From Megamerina dolium (lineage: Eukaryota > Arthropoda > Insecta > Diptera > Megamerinidae): 64,000 nt of DNA. The stretch lies in NCBI GenBank assembly GCA_963854835.1, contig OY978528.1, forward strand, positions 52,300,508 to 52,364,507, read 5' to 3'. Positions 25,260-36,499 of this stretch are shown here, in pieces (within the stretch, counting starts at the first letter, position 1; each line of letters opens with the position of its first letter). A program made the position numbers and the translations under genes. The notes beneath the pieces are model-generated. The model was given only the letters and a program-made list of their open reading frames with translations, ran no database searches and had not been told where the DNA came from.

Positions 25260-28200
25260 CACTTAACCTCGATTACGCTTTATATGTAACATATACATAG
25301 ACAGGTCACCGACATTGATTTTTATGTTGTACTTGATATAAATAAAAAACGACTCTTTTATGTAAATGGAGAAAAAAGTGTATTTTTACAGCGAAATCAA
25401 AAGAATAGGTGGGAAAATGTCGCAAAGTACTTGCTGAAACATCTGTAGTGTTTGGCAGCTCACAGTTGTTCATATGTATTTATTGGTAATAAGTTAATCG
25501 AAGTATCTGTAATCCATAGGAGATAAAAAATGCCCCTCTTTTTAAAGTTGAAAATTTGAATTAACCGCCGCTAGAACGGCCATATTGCCCACTGTGCAAC
25601 AAGACGATTAAACTCAAGAGAAATAATAAATCAAAAAAAGAAATTAAAATTGTTATTTTCTTCTCCAAAAATTCTCGTTTTTTAAATATATATTCAACAA
25701 GCGATTAAAATTACGCTATAAAAACAAATAATTAACATTGGTGATGATGTAATTTTTGGCACAAAAAAAAATGTAGAGTCCCTAAAACAAAACGGGTTAA
25801 ATAAAATCCAATAAATTTTAATTAAAAAATTGTAAAACAAAAAACTGGGAATTATTAATGAACTAACCATTAAGAGAAATAATCAATGTAAACCTTATTA
25901 TTTGAGAAAAGCAAAAACAATAATATATTATAACAAAATTGATATAAAAATGAAAAAATTCGTCCCTTACTATATTATATGCTATATGTTATACCTGGCT
26001 ATATGGCTACGCTATAATTTAAAATTTTCTATTGCCGCCATAGTTATAGTATGTGGTGCTGCTTGATTATTTATCATGAAATAATAACCATTTATCTAAC
26101 TAAATATTAAATATCACGTTGTCTCAACGTAGGTTATGTATATATGAATAATGGCACTATTTAGAAAATTGAAAATGTGCATATTGTAAGCGGTAAAGCG
26201 CAGAAGCGATAAAATAGTAAATATCTAAATAAATAAATAAAAGAATTGCATTATTATTGCCAATTGTGTCACATGCTATGGCATCTGTTATGCAAATTAT
26301 TATTGAATTGCTGCTGTCGTTACTGTCGCACCATCGTTACTGTCGCACCATTAGAATACCTAAAACATATGACTTCGAATATACAATACGATATATAAAA
26401 TGTTTTCTATTTTTTTTCTGCATATGTTTCATGCTGATAAATTCGAAGAGTATACGACAAAGTAAATAAATTATTGAATTTGTGCAAAAAATATAAATAA
26501 ATAAAAGTAAATACGTTTTAATGTAAAGTACGTAAAAAAGGAAATAAAGAAATAATAGTCGTATGGGCATTTCTTAAATATAATATTCGAATGTAGAAAA
26601 TGGAATGATGTGATACGAACTAGTAAGAACTATGTATATTTAAGAGAAATATTAGACAAATTTGTCATAGTTGACGATATAAAATATAAGCAATGATATA
26701 TATAATTTCTTTGACGAATTTCTATTGAATTAAAAAGAAATGAGCATATAAAGCATACTTCCTGAGAGAAAATATCATAAAAAATATGCATAAGTCACAA
26801 TATAGTATGTATCGTACAAATCTATCGATTGAGTGCTCCACCTTAACACATAACGCATCAGAAATGGTATGCGCTGCAGAGTTGAAATATGGTACAAAAG
26901 CTAAGGCTGTCAATATGATATGACTATATGCAAGAGAGTGATATTGGAAAACTGGGAATAGTATTTACTGTATAACTGAAATATACAATATTCACTGTTT
27001 TTAAAAATATTGGAGATGACTCGTCCATAGAGTTACATTTATTATTAATAGTTTTTATAAATATTCGTGCATTGAAAAATTTTCCAATTTCTTTTAGTTT
27101 TGGTTGATTATTTTCCGGAGAAATGCCCATACATGAATGCTATATGTCTGCACAGCTGAATAACAATTATTTTACAATTGGCAAATTTGATTTTTTTCAT
27201 TGCCGCTCTTTCTCTATTAACATGATTATGAATCAAGCAAATGATTAAACTAAATGATACAACTTCCTCTTATGAAGTTGACGATCAGGATGATGCTGAT
27301 GGTGCTACAAATGATTGTCATTCTACAAATCAACAATTGTTTGCATTATAAAACAATTCTGACATTATTACTATTGTGGATAATAGTTGTTGGTGATGAT
27401 GATGACATACATATATGTAGTAGCATCGCGCAATTATGTTGCACATACAAATATTCACATATGAATATAACTATTCATCATTAAGCATTTAATTTATCCA
27501 TATGATAATTACCATTCGTATGAGATGGTGCATTTTGCAATATTACATACACATATATCAATGTTGCATACATACATGTGAACTATGTGGGTGTTTGTAT
27601 GATTCAGTATAATTGAATTGGTATTCTTGTTCATGGTGTCGCGGTTACGAGTATAGTAAACTCTTCAAAATAACAATCAACAGGTTTTAAGTTAAGCTTT
27701 TAGTACAAAAAAAAAGCATACATATATGTATGTCACGTTTTATTTAGTTAATATGTCTTTTTTAGAGGTAATTTGTAGTTTTCATTGAATGCCGGATTTG
27801 TATAGTGTGCTTACTAGCACAATTAAGATATTTTAAATGTACATACAAATGCAAATTAAGCAACAAATCACGTATTTTATAGGTACAACAATCGGTATTT
27901 GAATGCTAAAAATATAAACTTACCTACAAATAAAAATACAATTCACGTACGTGTAATGTAGTATAAGGGAAAGGTTGAAAATCATGTAAAACGAGTTAGT
28001 TGATATTTTCTACATTTTTTTTTTACTTTGAGATGTTTACTCTTTGAAAAATGAATGATATTGAGTATAGGTTTAAAAAACAATGGATTTATTTCTTTAA
28101 TTATTTTACGCTTGGCTGATTGACTTGCTGGTTCCACAATAGTGAATCTAATATTTTGCAACTAATGTAATATAAATATAACAAAAATATAAGTATCGAG

Positions 28201-29120
28201 AATTATTTAATGAAAAATTGTTTAAAAAAGCCTTTTGGAAATCCAGTTTCGACCCGCAATTTTGATCATCGCAATTGAATCGTAAACATACCAAGAACCA
28301 AAATAAGTTCTATAAAATTTTTATATATTTTTAGTGATCTGAAATAGAGATTTTTTGTGTGCTATTCTAAAAAATGAGTTTGCATTTTTCTTTTTGTTTT
28401 GATTTTCTTCATTGAAATTAGAATCTGGGAAAACTTTGTACCTCCAAATTAAAAGACTTTCCAATCGATGTGAGTTTTTCCTAAACCTGTATTTTATTAA
28501 ACTCTAGACTTCCCACTATTTTGTTATACTATTCATCTACATCATCATTATTATTGATAATTCTCAGCAAAGTGCTTAAAGATCTTTTGAAAATAGGTAG
28601 ACAAGCACCTAAGTAAAGTAGTACTTCACTTTTCATACAAATTACTCAAATACCATCAGATAATACATACAGACGAGATTAAATTGAATTAATTCTCATA
28701 TGCATGTTTCTTTACCATGCAAATGATAATGATAATGATGATGATACTTATAATGATGCTTTTGTTACGATCACGACAACGACAATGATGACGATATGAA
28801 ATTTCCTTTGCATTATTAATCACGATGACCATGGCATTTTTAGAATATACGATAACTATAATAATATATTATTATCGCTGATTGCTGTCATTGCTGTGAT
28901 TGCTGTGTTGAAATCGAAAGAGATACAAAATCGAAAAAAGCACCTAGGTACAATAGAGTAATAATAAAATTCTCACATTTACAATCGTGTCGTTTTATAT
29001 TATCGTGCTGATTAATGTTAATGGCACGAATTAAGAGCAGCAATATCAGTAACAGTAGCAGTAGTCGCAGTAAGGAAAAAAAAAAAATATGCATTATAAC
29101 ATGCGATTTGCAAAAGAACA
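25260..29120. other. Gene-free AT-rich stretch of the first intron
   Basis: It holds AT-rich text, a 17-bp tandem duplication (CGTTACTGTCGCACCAT at about 26318-26351), (ATG/ATC)n patches near 27390 and 28720-28760, and a poly-T-rich run. No supported gene. Confidence 0.6.
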
Positions 29121-29130
29121 TTTACTTATA

Positions 29131-29489
29131 GCCTAGACAGACGGTAGCCTAATCCCGAGTTAATTCGAATTAACTCGGGCATCAACAATTGTTAACAGTT
29201 TTCAACATGAAAAGCGTTGGCGAAAAAATAAATCCAGCTGTCAATTACGAACTGTGAATGTCAATTTACAAGTTTCTTATAGTTTTCAGTTCACGTACTT
29301 CTTGTAGATTTTCTCATATCGAGAGTGACAGATGACAGAAATCGATAGTGATAGTAATGTAAGTGTGCAGACCTAATAAAACAGCAATCAGCCGTTTAGA
29401 TAATCCGCAATACTGTCGTCTGTCAGGTTAATATTTTATTCGGATTAAGTGCTCCGGTAATCCGGATTAACGCTGAAATCTGTCTAGGC
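29131..29489 (-). mobile_element. MITE copy 1 (359 bp), perfect 11-bp inverted termini, TA flanks
   Basis: It begins GCCTAGACAGACGG and ends TCTGTCTAGGC, with TA on each side. Compared with the copies at 39-41 kb it is inverted and shorter. It carries the family marks CCGAGTTAATTCGAATTA and TTAATCCGGATTAA-like blocks and a CTCATATCGAGAGTGACAGA block. TA target duplications fit a Tc1/mariner-mobilised MITE, but the source transposase is unknown. Confidence 0.75.
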
Positions 29490-29509
29490 TATTGTTTATC
29501 GAATTTTAT

Positions 29510-29855
29510 GCAAAGCAACAACAAAACTAAGCGAGTTCGTTATTTTAAGCGAACTGGGGTTGCAACGTAAAAAAAACACCACTATTGTGAATAGGCTACT
29601 GGAATGTGCTTGGGAAATTTTAACTGCACGTCAATTATGAATATAAACAAAACAAAGCAAAATAAAGCATGTGCCAATAAAAATTTATTTTAAATAAATG
29701 AATATATTTACCACAGATTCCGCAGATTTTTTGTTTTGATTTCGTTTACAAATTTCACAACAACTATATACCACCAGCGTTACTAAGCAACTAAAGGGAA
29801 AATATAAGCGAGTTGGTGTTCTTTTACAACTGGCTTACAAAAGACTGCAAGACTG
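29510..29855 (-). repeat. Unclassified interspersed repeat U (copy 2, reverse)
   Basis: Its reverse complement matches the 16520-16790 copy: AACTCGCTTATATTTTCCCTTTAGTTGC..., AACGCTGGTGGTATATAG, CATGCTTTATTTTGCTTTG and AATTTCCCAAGC...GTAGCC. It is bordered by a long (TA)n array where the other copy has only CATATATATAG. Confidence 0.5.
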
Positions 29856-29859
29856 CCAC

Positions 29860-30031
<172 letters not shown>

Positions 30032-30659
30032 TTTATATAATCTAAAATACAACATAGTAACCCAGTTTAGTGGCGCAAAGTCTGGCAGCAAGTTGCCATG
30101 GTATGTACAAGGTATGTACACATTATGGCAAGGTATTAAGAGTAGAATCGCTGGTACTATAAACGATTAAAAAGAAGATATAGTGAATTGTGTAAAAGAA
30201 AGAGAAGACAAAAACATGCCAACAATAAGAGTAACGACTAATAATAATAAAATTTATACTTATAATAATAATCATGATATTAATAATGTTCATATCGAGG
30301 CCACTCTTAAAAGAAAAAACTTTTAATAAAAACTCAACTCAAACGCCATCCAACCAACAAGCAAATAAATAATTCGTTCAATAGCAACTAAGCGACAGAC
30401 TTTAGATGAATGTGTTGCTTTTAATTTGTTTAATATTTTTATGATTATTATATGTATTCTTTTTTTGTAAAAAATTAAAGCATTTAAATTGTGATTAGTA
30501 CGGGCATGTTAAAAAAAAACAACTGAAATATAGACTATTATTAATAACAATCAGAAAAATATTTTTCTACAATGTAAAATTAAGTAAACAGAATATTGAA
30601 ATATTAGAAATAGAAAACAGAACAGCAATAAAAATGTTAATATTATATAATGTTTTCAT

Positions 30660-31232
30660 TTGTACATACGTTGTATAGTAATATCTCGAGCTACTCGATA
30701 TATTAATTGCCATCACCTGGATGTTAGGTATCTAGATAAGAAGAGGAAAAGGAGATTCCGGCTCCTGTATATTTATTGTCAAACGACCACGAACTGTAGG
30801 ATAAAAGAACAATTCGCCTTTTCAACAGAATTCGTTGCTGGTAACTAATAATGGTCGCACACTGTCCACTAGAAGCAAGGTTAAGAGCAGAAAATCTTTA
30901 AAGGGGACCATACCTACAAGACCAAAAGTGACATTTTAAAAATCTGGCTATACTTTAAAATCGTCGCTTATATGGAAGGATCTAACCACTTGATGAAATT
31001 CCTTCTCTCCAACAGGCAAAGGAGCGAAGAATTGAAGAGGCTAGACCTAAAAAATAGCGAAACTGACCAGTTATGTGTTAGAAGAAGGCTGTATCTTTCA
31101 AATACCACTCAACTTCTTAAAAGAAATCAATGGCCCTTGGGTTTTGTGGTATGTGTTTGTATGTTTCATATGATAAACGAGTCGGCCCGTCTTCTATTGA
31201 CAAATGGCCGGAGAGGAGTTGCAGTTGAGTAA
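30660..31232 (+). other. Possible decayed coding sequence, unassigned
   Basis: Several plus-strand frames here have a balanced amino-acid mix, including an ATG frame at 30972-31232 (86 codons, starting MEGSNHLMKFLLSNRQRSEE) rich in Arg, Lys and Glu. I do not recognise it. It is neither repeated in the window nor bounded by clear splice sites. A broken mobile-element ORF is my best guess. Confidence 0.2.
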
Positions 31233-31799
31233 TTTTACAATAAACAGCTCATCAGTTTCTTGAAATTTCGTTAATAGATAGTCCGCTTCGATGAACCTGT
31301 TAAGAGGTACTGTTAAGATTTTATGTGAAAATTTTTTGTTTATAGCCATAATTTCAATCTGACGAACACTATAGTGACCAAGGAAATAGGAAACTAAGAT
31401 TAAAGTTTAATAAATCTTGAATATATATTTTATGAGATGTGGAACCAATTGCTGTGATGGTATAATGTGAATACGTCGGGGAACAACCTGCCTGTAGAAA
31501 AAAATTTCTCCATTCAAAAAATTATTCAAAAAATTTTTATGTCGAGGAGATTATTGAACTAAACTAAAATAAAAATAAACGAAAAGTAACATAAAAAAAT
31601 ACATCACCAATTTAATTCAAGAATGTATAAATTTTTATCAATAACATTTTGCATCCATTTTCTTGAAAATAAAAATGAGACAGAACTGTATGCCGAGTGA
31701 TCGGAGTAATTCAGGATAGTATTTGGGAGAGCGAACAAAGTAATTCACAGTATCGTGGGCAAACCGAATAACTACTTAACTTTAAATATAAACTATGTA

Positions 31800-32110
31800 T
31801 GTGGCATAAACTAAATCCAGGAAGAACCAACTCTCTTTGAAAACTTTATAGAGTTGATCTTCGATTGCTTGTAGAAGTGCTTACAGGACAATATATCATC
31901 TTACTAATGAGTACCACATACGTGGTCTTCTACAATTGTTTTTGTAGAAGTTATGGCGACGAGTAGTAAACTTCTCCAGGACTGCAGGAGCTTTTAGAGA
32001 AGATAAACCTAGTACATTGTCGTGGCTTTGCTTAACGAAATCCAAAATCTATCGGAGTTGCGGTGAATTGAGGTGAGATTTGATGGCGATTTATTCAAAC
32101 TTTTTAATCC
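31800..32110 (+). pseudogene. Possible non-LTR pol C-terminal relic
   Basis: The phrase LRLLVEVLTGQYIILL near 31857-31905 resembles the (R/V)LTGH motif before the terminal Cys-rich region of some non-LTR polyproteins. The following text carries many stops. Weak and heavily decayed; other readings are possible. Confidence 0.3.
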
Positions 32111-32377
32111 AATAAGCACCGGACCGACAATGGACTTCGAATTTTTTTTCGAATATGACAAATGCAAGAAATTCATAAATAAAATTAGTTGTAATAAGGC
32201 TTATCGTCACCACATTCGGTAATCACATCAAGTACTTTAAATCGAGATATTACTGTACTTAAATGGTAGTATGCATAAAATGTAGTTGTGAATTATATAA
32301 TGAAAATAAAAGTAAGTATTTCACTTCTCCATTTACTTTCTTATCCATTAACAGCAAAACTAGTAAGTAGTACTTAC

Positions 32378-32473
32378 CGGTGGAGCCTCACTAGCAGTGC
32401 TGTACACCTCACTGGCGGCATAATCAGGTTTCATTTGTACGGTAGCCATTGAGACGTTATCCTTTTCGGTCAT
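32378..32473 (-). CDS. Coding exon 1 of a PPxY-containing single-pass membrane protein (partial gene)
   Basis: The exon opens with ATG in the context GTTTAAATGA and reads 32 codons without interruption. It begins MTEKDNVSMATVQMKPDYAA and ends in ...EAPP, followed at once by a consensus donor CCG|GTAAGT in phase 0. The segment is polar and rich in Ser, Thr, Tyr and acidic residues, has no signal peptide, and should be cytosolic. Its last two prolines join the first residues of exon 2 (Ala-Tyr) to make PPAY, a PPxY motif of the kind bound by WW domains of Nedd4-family ubiquitin ligases. Phase, splice sites and clean coding text in an AT-rich setting make this the best gene in the window. I do not recognise a named orthologue and assign no symbol. 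It is too short to appear as a long open frame. Confidence 0.85.
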
Positions 32474-32930
32474 TTAAACGTTGATTTTGATGTGACGATG
32501 ATGATGATGATGATGAAATTTAGTGTAAAAGGAGAGGAGGAGTGAAAATTTAATTAGAAAAATGTTTAAACAAATATTCGTGTTTTGTTTTTAAATATAC
32601 GAATACACAACACAATATTTTATTTTTGTTAATTTTTCTTTGTTTGTTTTATTTTTGTTTTTGTTGAATATTTCTATATACAACAGTCTCTTCACATACG
32701 AAAATGTTTAAATTTTTTTCAATATTTTCAATTATTATCACAGTTCAAAAGATCACACATTGGTAAGTAAGTAAAAATGAAATATCCAAACGTACTTTTT
32801 AGTGTTGCTTGTTGAGAGTACGATTAATGTCGTTCCTCTTTTTGTGGTTTCTTTCTGAGTTCTGATTAGTGATTAATGAAAATAATTCCGTTCAAGAAAA
32901 AGGAGTTTAGTAATTGTTTCTTTTATTTTA

Positions 32931-32964
32931 TATATAATATATATTATATATATATATATATATG
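32931..32964. repeat. Short (TA)n run in the predicted leader
   Basis: TATATATAATATATAT-type sequence within the predicted 5' untranslated region (32474-33060). Confidence 0.7.
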
Positions 32965-33026
32965 ATTATTTTTAAGGTATTCTACACAAAATTACAAAAT
33001 AAACTTGGATTCAGATGTCCGCTAAG

Positions 33027-33064
33027 CACGACTTAATAGTTCAACTGCCACTCGACGTCTGAAG
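33027..33064 (-). promoter_or_regulatory. Predicted Inr + DPE core promoter, start site at about 33060
   Basis: On the minus strand an initiator-like TCAGAC has its A (+1) at 33060. A heptamer AGTCGTG at 33033-33027 then lies exactly at +28 to +34. It matches the arthropod downstream promoter element consensus RGWCGTG at all positions and at the spacing known for DPE promoters. I see no TATA box 25-35 bases upstream, as expected for this class. The initiator differs from TCAKTY at its fifth base. The site lies 587 bases upstream of the ATG of the minus-strand membrane-protein gene, so it is a natural start for its leader, although an intron in the leader is not excluded. Motif match and spacing are seen; use as a promoter is inference. 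Confidence 0.5.
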
Positions 33065-33099
33065 TTGTAAGCGCGTTTGATGTGAGATTTTTCTACCAG

Positions 33100-34080
33100 A
33101 TTTGAAATCAACTTTTTTTCGTTGCTTTTCAATAAATTTGTCTGAGTTGATGTGTGTGCTTGAGTGTTTGGTGTGTGTTGTTTTGTTGCTGCTGTTTTTC
33201 ATTCGTCGCTACATTATTACTTGCGGTTGTGATCACTGAGTGCTGCTTGCTGATGTTTTTGTTCCCCCACATTAGCTTTGTGTCTGTCTTTGCTTCTATG
33301 TATGTTAATGTAAAAAAAAAAATTATTTTTTATAACTTGAAAAATATAATTAAAAAAGGAATGAAAAAACAACCCACACTCATATAGTACAGCTTAGCTA
33401 CACCAACACCATCATCAGCATCAGCAGTAACAATAACGAACGAATATCAACAACGAAATGAAATGCGAAAATGAAAAAAATCCAAACAAATACAAAAGCG
33501 ACAGCAAAAAGAACAACGACGACAAAAAAGAAATATTAAATATATGTGGTGGTATAAAAATAAAAAGAAGAAAAATAATAAAAATAGTAATAAATAAATT
33601 TAAACCGCTTGCGCTGGGTACATACTCCAACGAGCAGTACTCGCCTCGTCGTGGTACCTCGTACCTTTAGAGCAATCAAGCACATATGTACGAATAGTAG
33701 GTACTGTACATAATCGTACCTACATAATTCATATATGCACACGTAAAAAGTTGATTTACGGGAAAAGCTGTTCGTCGTTCGCTTGATGTGCGCGCGCCGT
33801 TTGCAGCAGTCAACTTAAGTTGACTATACCATCATGCAGACCTATGTATCTACACACAGTAAACGGATATACTATTTGAATTTGTATATATCTATGTGTA
33901 TATATATATCTGTACATACCATGCACATACCACATACTATGTACATACGAGTATATAATGAAGCTTTTATATGGATATCGTACATACAAATATTCACTAC
34001 TCCATTCACTATTGATATGTTATACGTAGCTTTTATGTTGTTGCATTTATTCAATTTTGCTGCTTTGTAAGTCTGTTCTA
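33100..34080. other. Upstream region of the membrane-protein gene; no gene seen
   Basis: It holds simple repeats (TGTTGCTGCTGTT, poly-A), a GC-richer patch near 33600-33670 and 33770-33830 with GCGCGCGCC, and an 18-bp palindrome at 33808-33825. No supported coding region. It could hold regulatory sequence. Confidence 0.4.
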
Positions 34081-34084
34081 TAGT

Positions 34085-35118
34085 AACTAATAGAATTAGT
34101 AACCGGCCTTTTACGTTACAAGCCCGGCGCCGCGATGGAAAATTTTAAGAATTGAGGGAAAAAACAGCATTTGCCTGAAGTTTTGTTAAGTGACTTTTTT
34201 TGCAAAGAAAAGTACGGCTAAAAGTCATCGTTAGCTTGTGGAATTGTGTGGGTGCCGTAGCTCAGTGGTTAGTGCGTTGGCATTCTGATCTGTAGGTCGT
34301 AGGTTCAATCCCCGACTGCAATGATTTTTCTTTCGAACGGTATCCATCTGCCGGCAAGAATTGTCAATTTTTCCAGTAGTAACAATTTGCCAAAAATGCT
34401 TCTTAAAAGAGCTCTATGACAAGACTAAGTCAAAGTGATGTCACAAAGGTTCTGCCGTTCGGAACCGGCTAATATAAGTAGGTCCCTTCTAATGCTGTCC
34501 AAATTTAACACGCACAACAGTATTGGAAGAGAAGCACGGTGGTATCACAATGGGCATTTCTGGACACATAACCAACCCTAACCTTGTGGAATTGTATGGA
34601 GATAATTATCTATCAAATACACAGTGTAAGGAGTGGATTGAGCGCCTCAAAAATTGTGATTTTGATATCAAAGACAAAGAACGCTCTGGACAGCCGAGAC
34701 AGTTTGAAGACGAGGATTTGGAGACATTTCTCGACCTGGAGAGCTGTACTGACAACAATTGAAGAGAGCAATGATCGAGAAACGGCCGGAATATACGACC
34801 AGACTCGAGTCGGTAATTTTTCACAGTGTCAACGTACGGCCACACATTGCTATTCCGGTTAAAAACTACCTAGCTAATAGCGGATGGGAAGTTTTACCCC
34901 ATCCGTCTTATAGCCCAGACCTGCCACCTTCAGATTACCACTTGTTCCGGTCCAAACAGAACGCAGTTAATGGAACACGATTCACTTTAGTCATCGAAAT
35001 CAAAAATTGGCTCGATTCGTTTTTGGCCGCCAAGCCAGCGAAGTTTGAATGACATGTTTTTTACAGAATTGTAACTTTTGAGCGTTAAAAAAAGCCAGGT
35101 ACTAATTCACACACCCAA
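34085..35118 (+). mobile_element. Mariner element, internally deleted and split by a SINE
   Basis: Right end TGGGTGTGTGAATTAGTACC (read inward) resembles left-end text GAATTAGTAACCGGCCTTTT near 34093. From ATG 34135 the transposase starts MENFK but hits stops and a frameshift before the SINE at 34248-34582. After it, VELYGDNYLSNTQCKEWIE runs to CTDNN at about 34760. The middle is deleted, including the first catalytic Asp, and text resumes at KRAMIEKRPEYTTRLESVI. The position of the second catalytic Asp (HDNARPH) is Val (HSVNVRPH). The third-Asp motif YSPDLPPSDYHLF remains near 34905-34945. The element is dead. Confidence 0.85.
34248..34582 (+). mobile_element. SINE inside the mariner, with 13-bp target-site duplication and a variant tail
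   Basis: CTTGTGGAATTGT flanks it at 34235-34247 and 34583-34595 and is mariner coding sequence, so the insertion point is exact. The tRNA-like head and body are normal. After GGAAGAGAAGC, however, the tail is GGTGGTATCACAATGGGC...AACCAACCCTAAC instead of the usual CTTTAAGTGCCACATATTTA. Confidence 0.9.
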
Positions 35119-35299
35119 TATATATAGTTAAAGTGTTTCTTTTGCATCGTTTGTTGCCGTAACCGGCTGGCTGCTCATTGCTTACGTCGCTACATGGTAG
35201 TACTGCACAGTGACGTATGGAGTTTTGTTGCTAAATGTACGTATATATACATAATTATTATGAGCATGCGCAACTAAATGGAATGATGTGACATTCTAT

Positions 35300-35985
35300 A
35301 ATAAATAAAATTCAATAAATTATATGTACATATATAGGGAATATTTGAAATACTATACGTGCAGTATGATATGCGTAAGATATAATAGAAATAGAATAAA
35401 TAATATTAAGTATACGCCTAGTATATAGTTCAACTGCTTCTGTAATTACTAATCGATTGAGGTCGCTTATATTTCTACATAGTAAAGGAAATATACATAG
35501 GTTAGGACAATTTGTAGGATGGGACAAGCTTTTTTTCATGAAGATCTTGATGTTCTATCCTAGAGCTTTTATAACACGATGTCTTATAAGTGTTCCTTCC
35601 TCCGGTAGCAGAAGAGTAAGTCGGTTCATAGTCGCCAATAGCTTTCTCTCATTTCAAATTTCTTAGCAGATATTTGTTACACCTTATTTTGAGAGGTTTA
35701 TTATGGTATTTCCAAGAGCCAATATACGACATTAGACCTTAGAACTCAGGCTTACACTGATGACCCTTAGACGATCTGAATGATGTTTGGTTTTCCGTTT
35801 ATGATAATTGTCTAAGCTTAGAGACAAAAAGTGGTAGTCTCTTTAAGTTAAGGCTCTAGCTTACCAGAGCATCTTTCACTCTAAGATGCATAAATGCCCC
35901 TGTGTCCTATGTACTTTATGGAAGGTTGCCATTACGTTTACAGTGTAGTTCATATATATGTCTATGTTGCGTGCTAGAGTATGTA
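35300..35985. other. Unassigned stretch with decayed text
   Basis: AT-rich with short, stop-riddled frames. A plus-strand frame at 35457-35666 is probably chance or the 5' part of a decayed pol. No firm call. Confidence 0.25.
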
Positions 35986-35989
35986 GCGC

Positions 35990-36345
35990 TGTTTTCCTTG
36001 ATTTGCCTAAATGTTCCATTGCCTTAAGGTTTGTCTTAGCTGTTGATCTCTCTCAGCCTGATTTTGCCAATGACCGACCTGCCATGGTTAATATTGGACA
36101 GCTCAAATAATGTTCCCTTCTGTCTTTAAGTAGCATTAATTAACAATGAAACGATTTCTACTGCCCAATCACATGGATAGGACTAGCAGGCAGTGCGCTC
36201 TACCCAGCTTTCGGGAAGGTAAATGAACGACGGAACACTTCCCTTCCGAGTCAAGTCTAAGGTCTTCGGTTCTGATGAGCTAAGGAATGAAGCTCTTGGC
36301 ACCCTGACACCAAAGAATTTACTTCAATTTCTCCGGCAGAATGCA
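35990..36345 (+). pseudogene. Possible non-LTR pol 3'-end relic
   Basis: Near 36255-36345 the plus strand reads KVFGSDELRNEALGTLTPKN followed by LLQFLRQNAMDA and a stop. This is a layout like the C-terminus of some R1/LOA-type polyproteins, where a final Leu-rich segment follows the Cys-rich region. A Cys-Pro-rich stretch precedes it in another frame. Assignment is tentative. Confidence 0.3.
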
Positions 36346-36499
36346 ATGGATGCGTGAGTGTCCAAGTGTTTTTCAGGATTTAGTGCTATGAAAAACGTAT
36401 TTAATGTCTTAAACAGAATAATATGGAAGGTTTTTCATACGTTTGGAATAAGTACAACTTTCACTCAGCGTTGTCCCATAGGAATAATTTCGAAATAAT

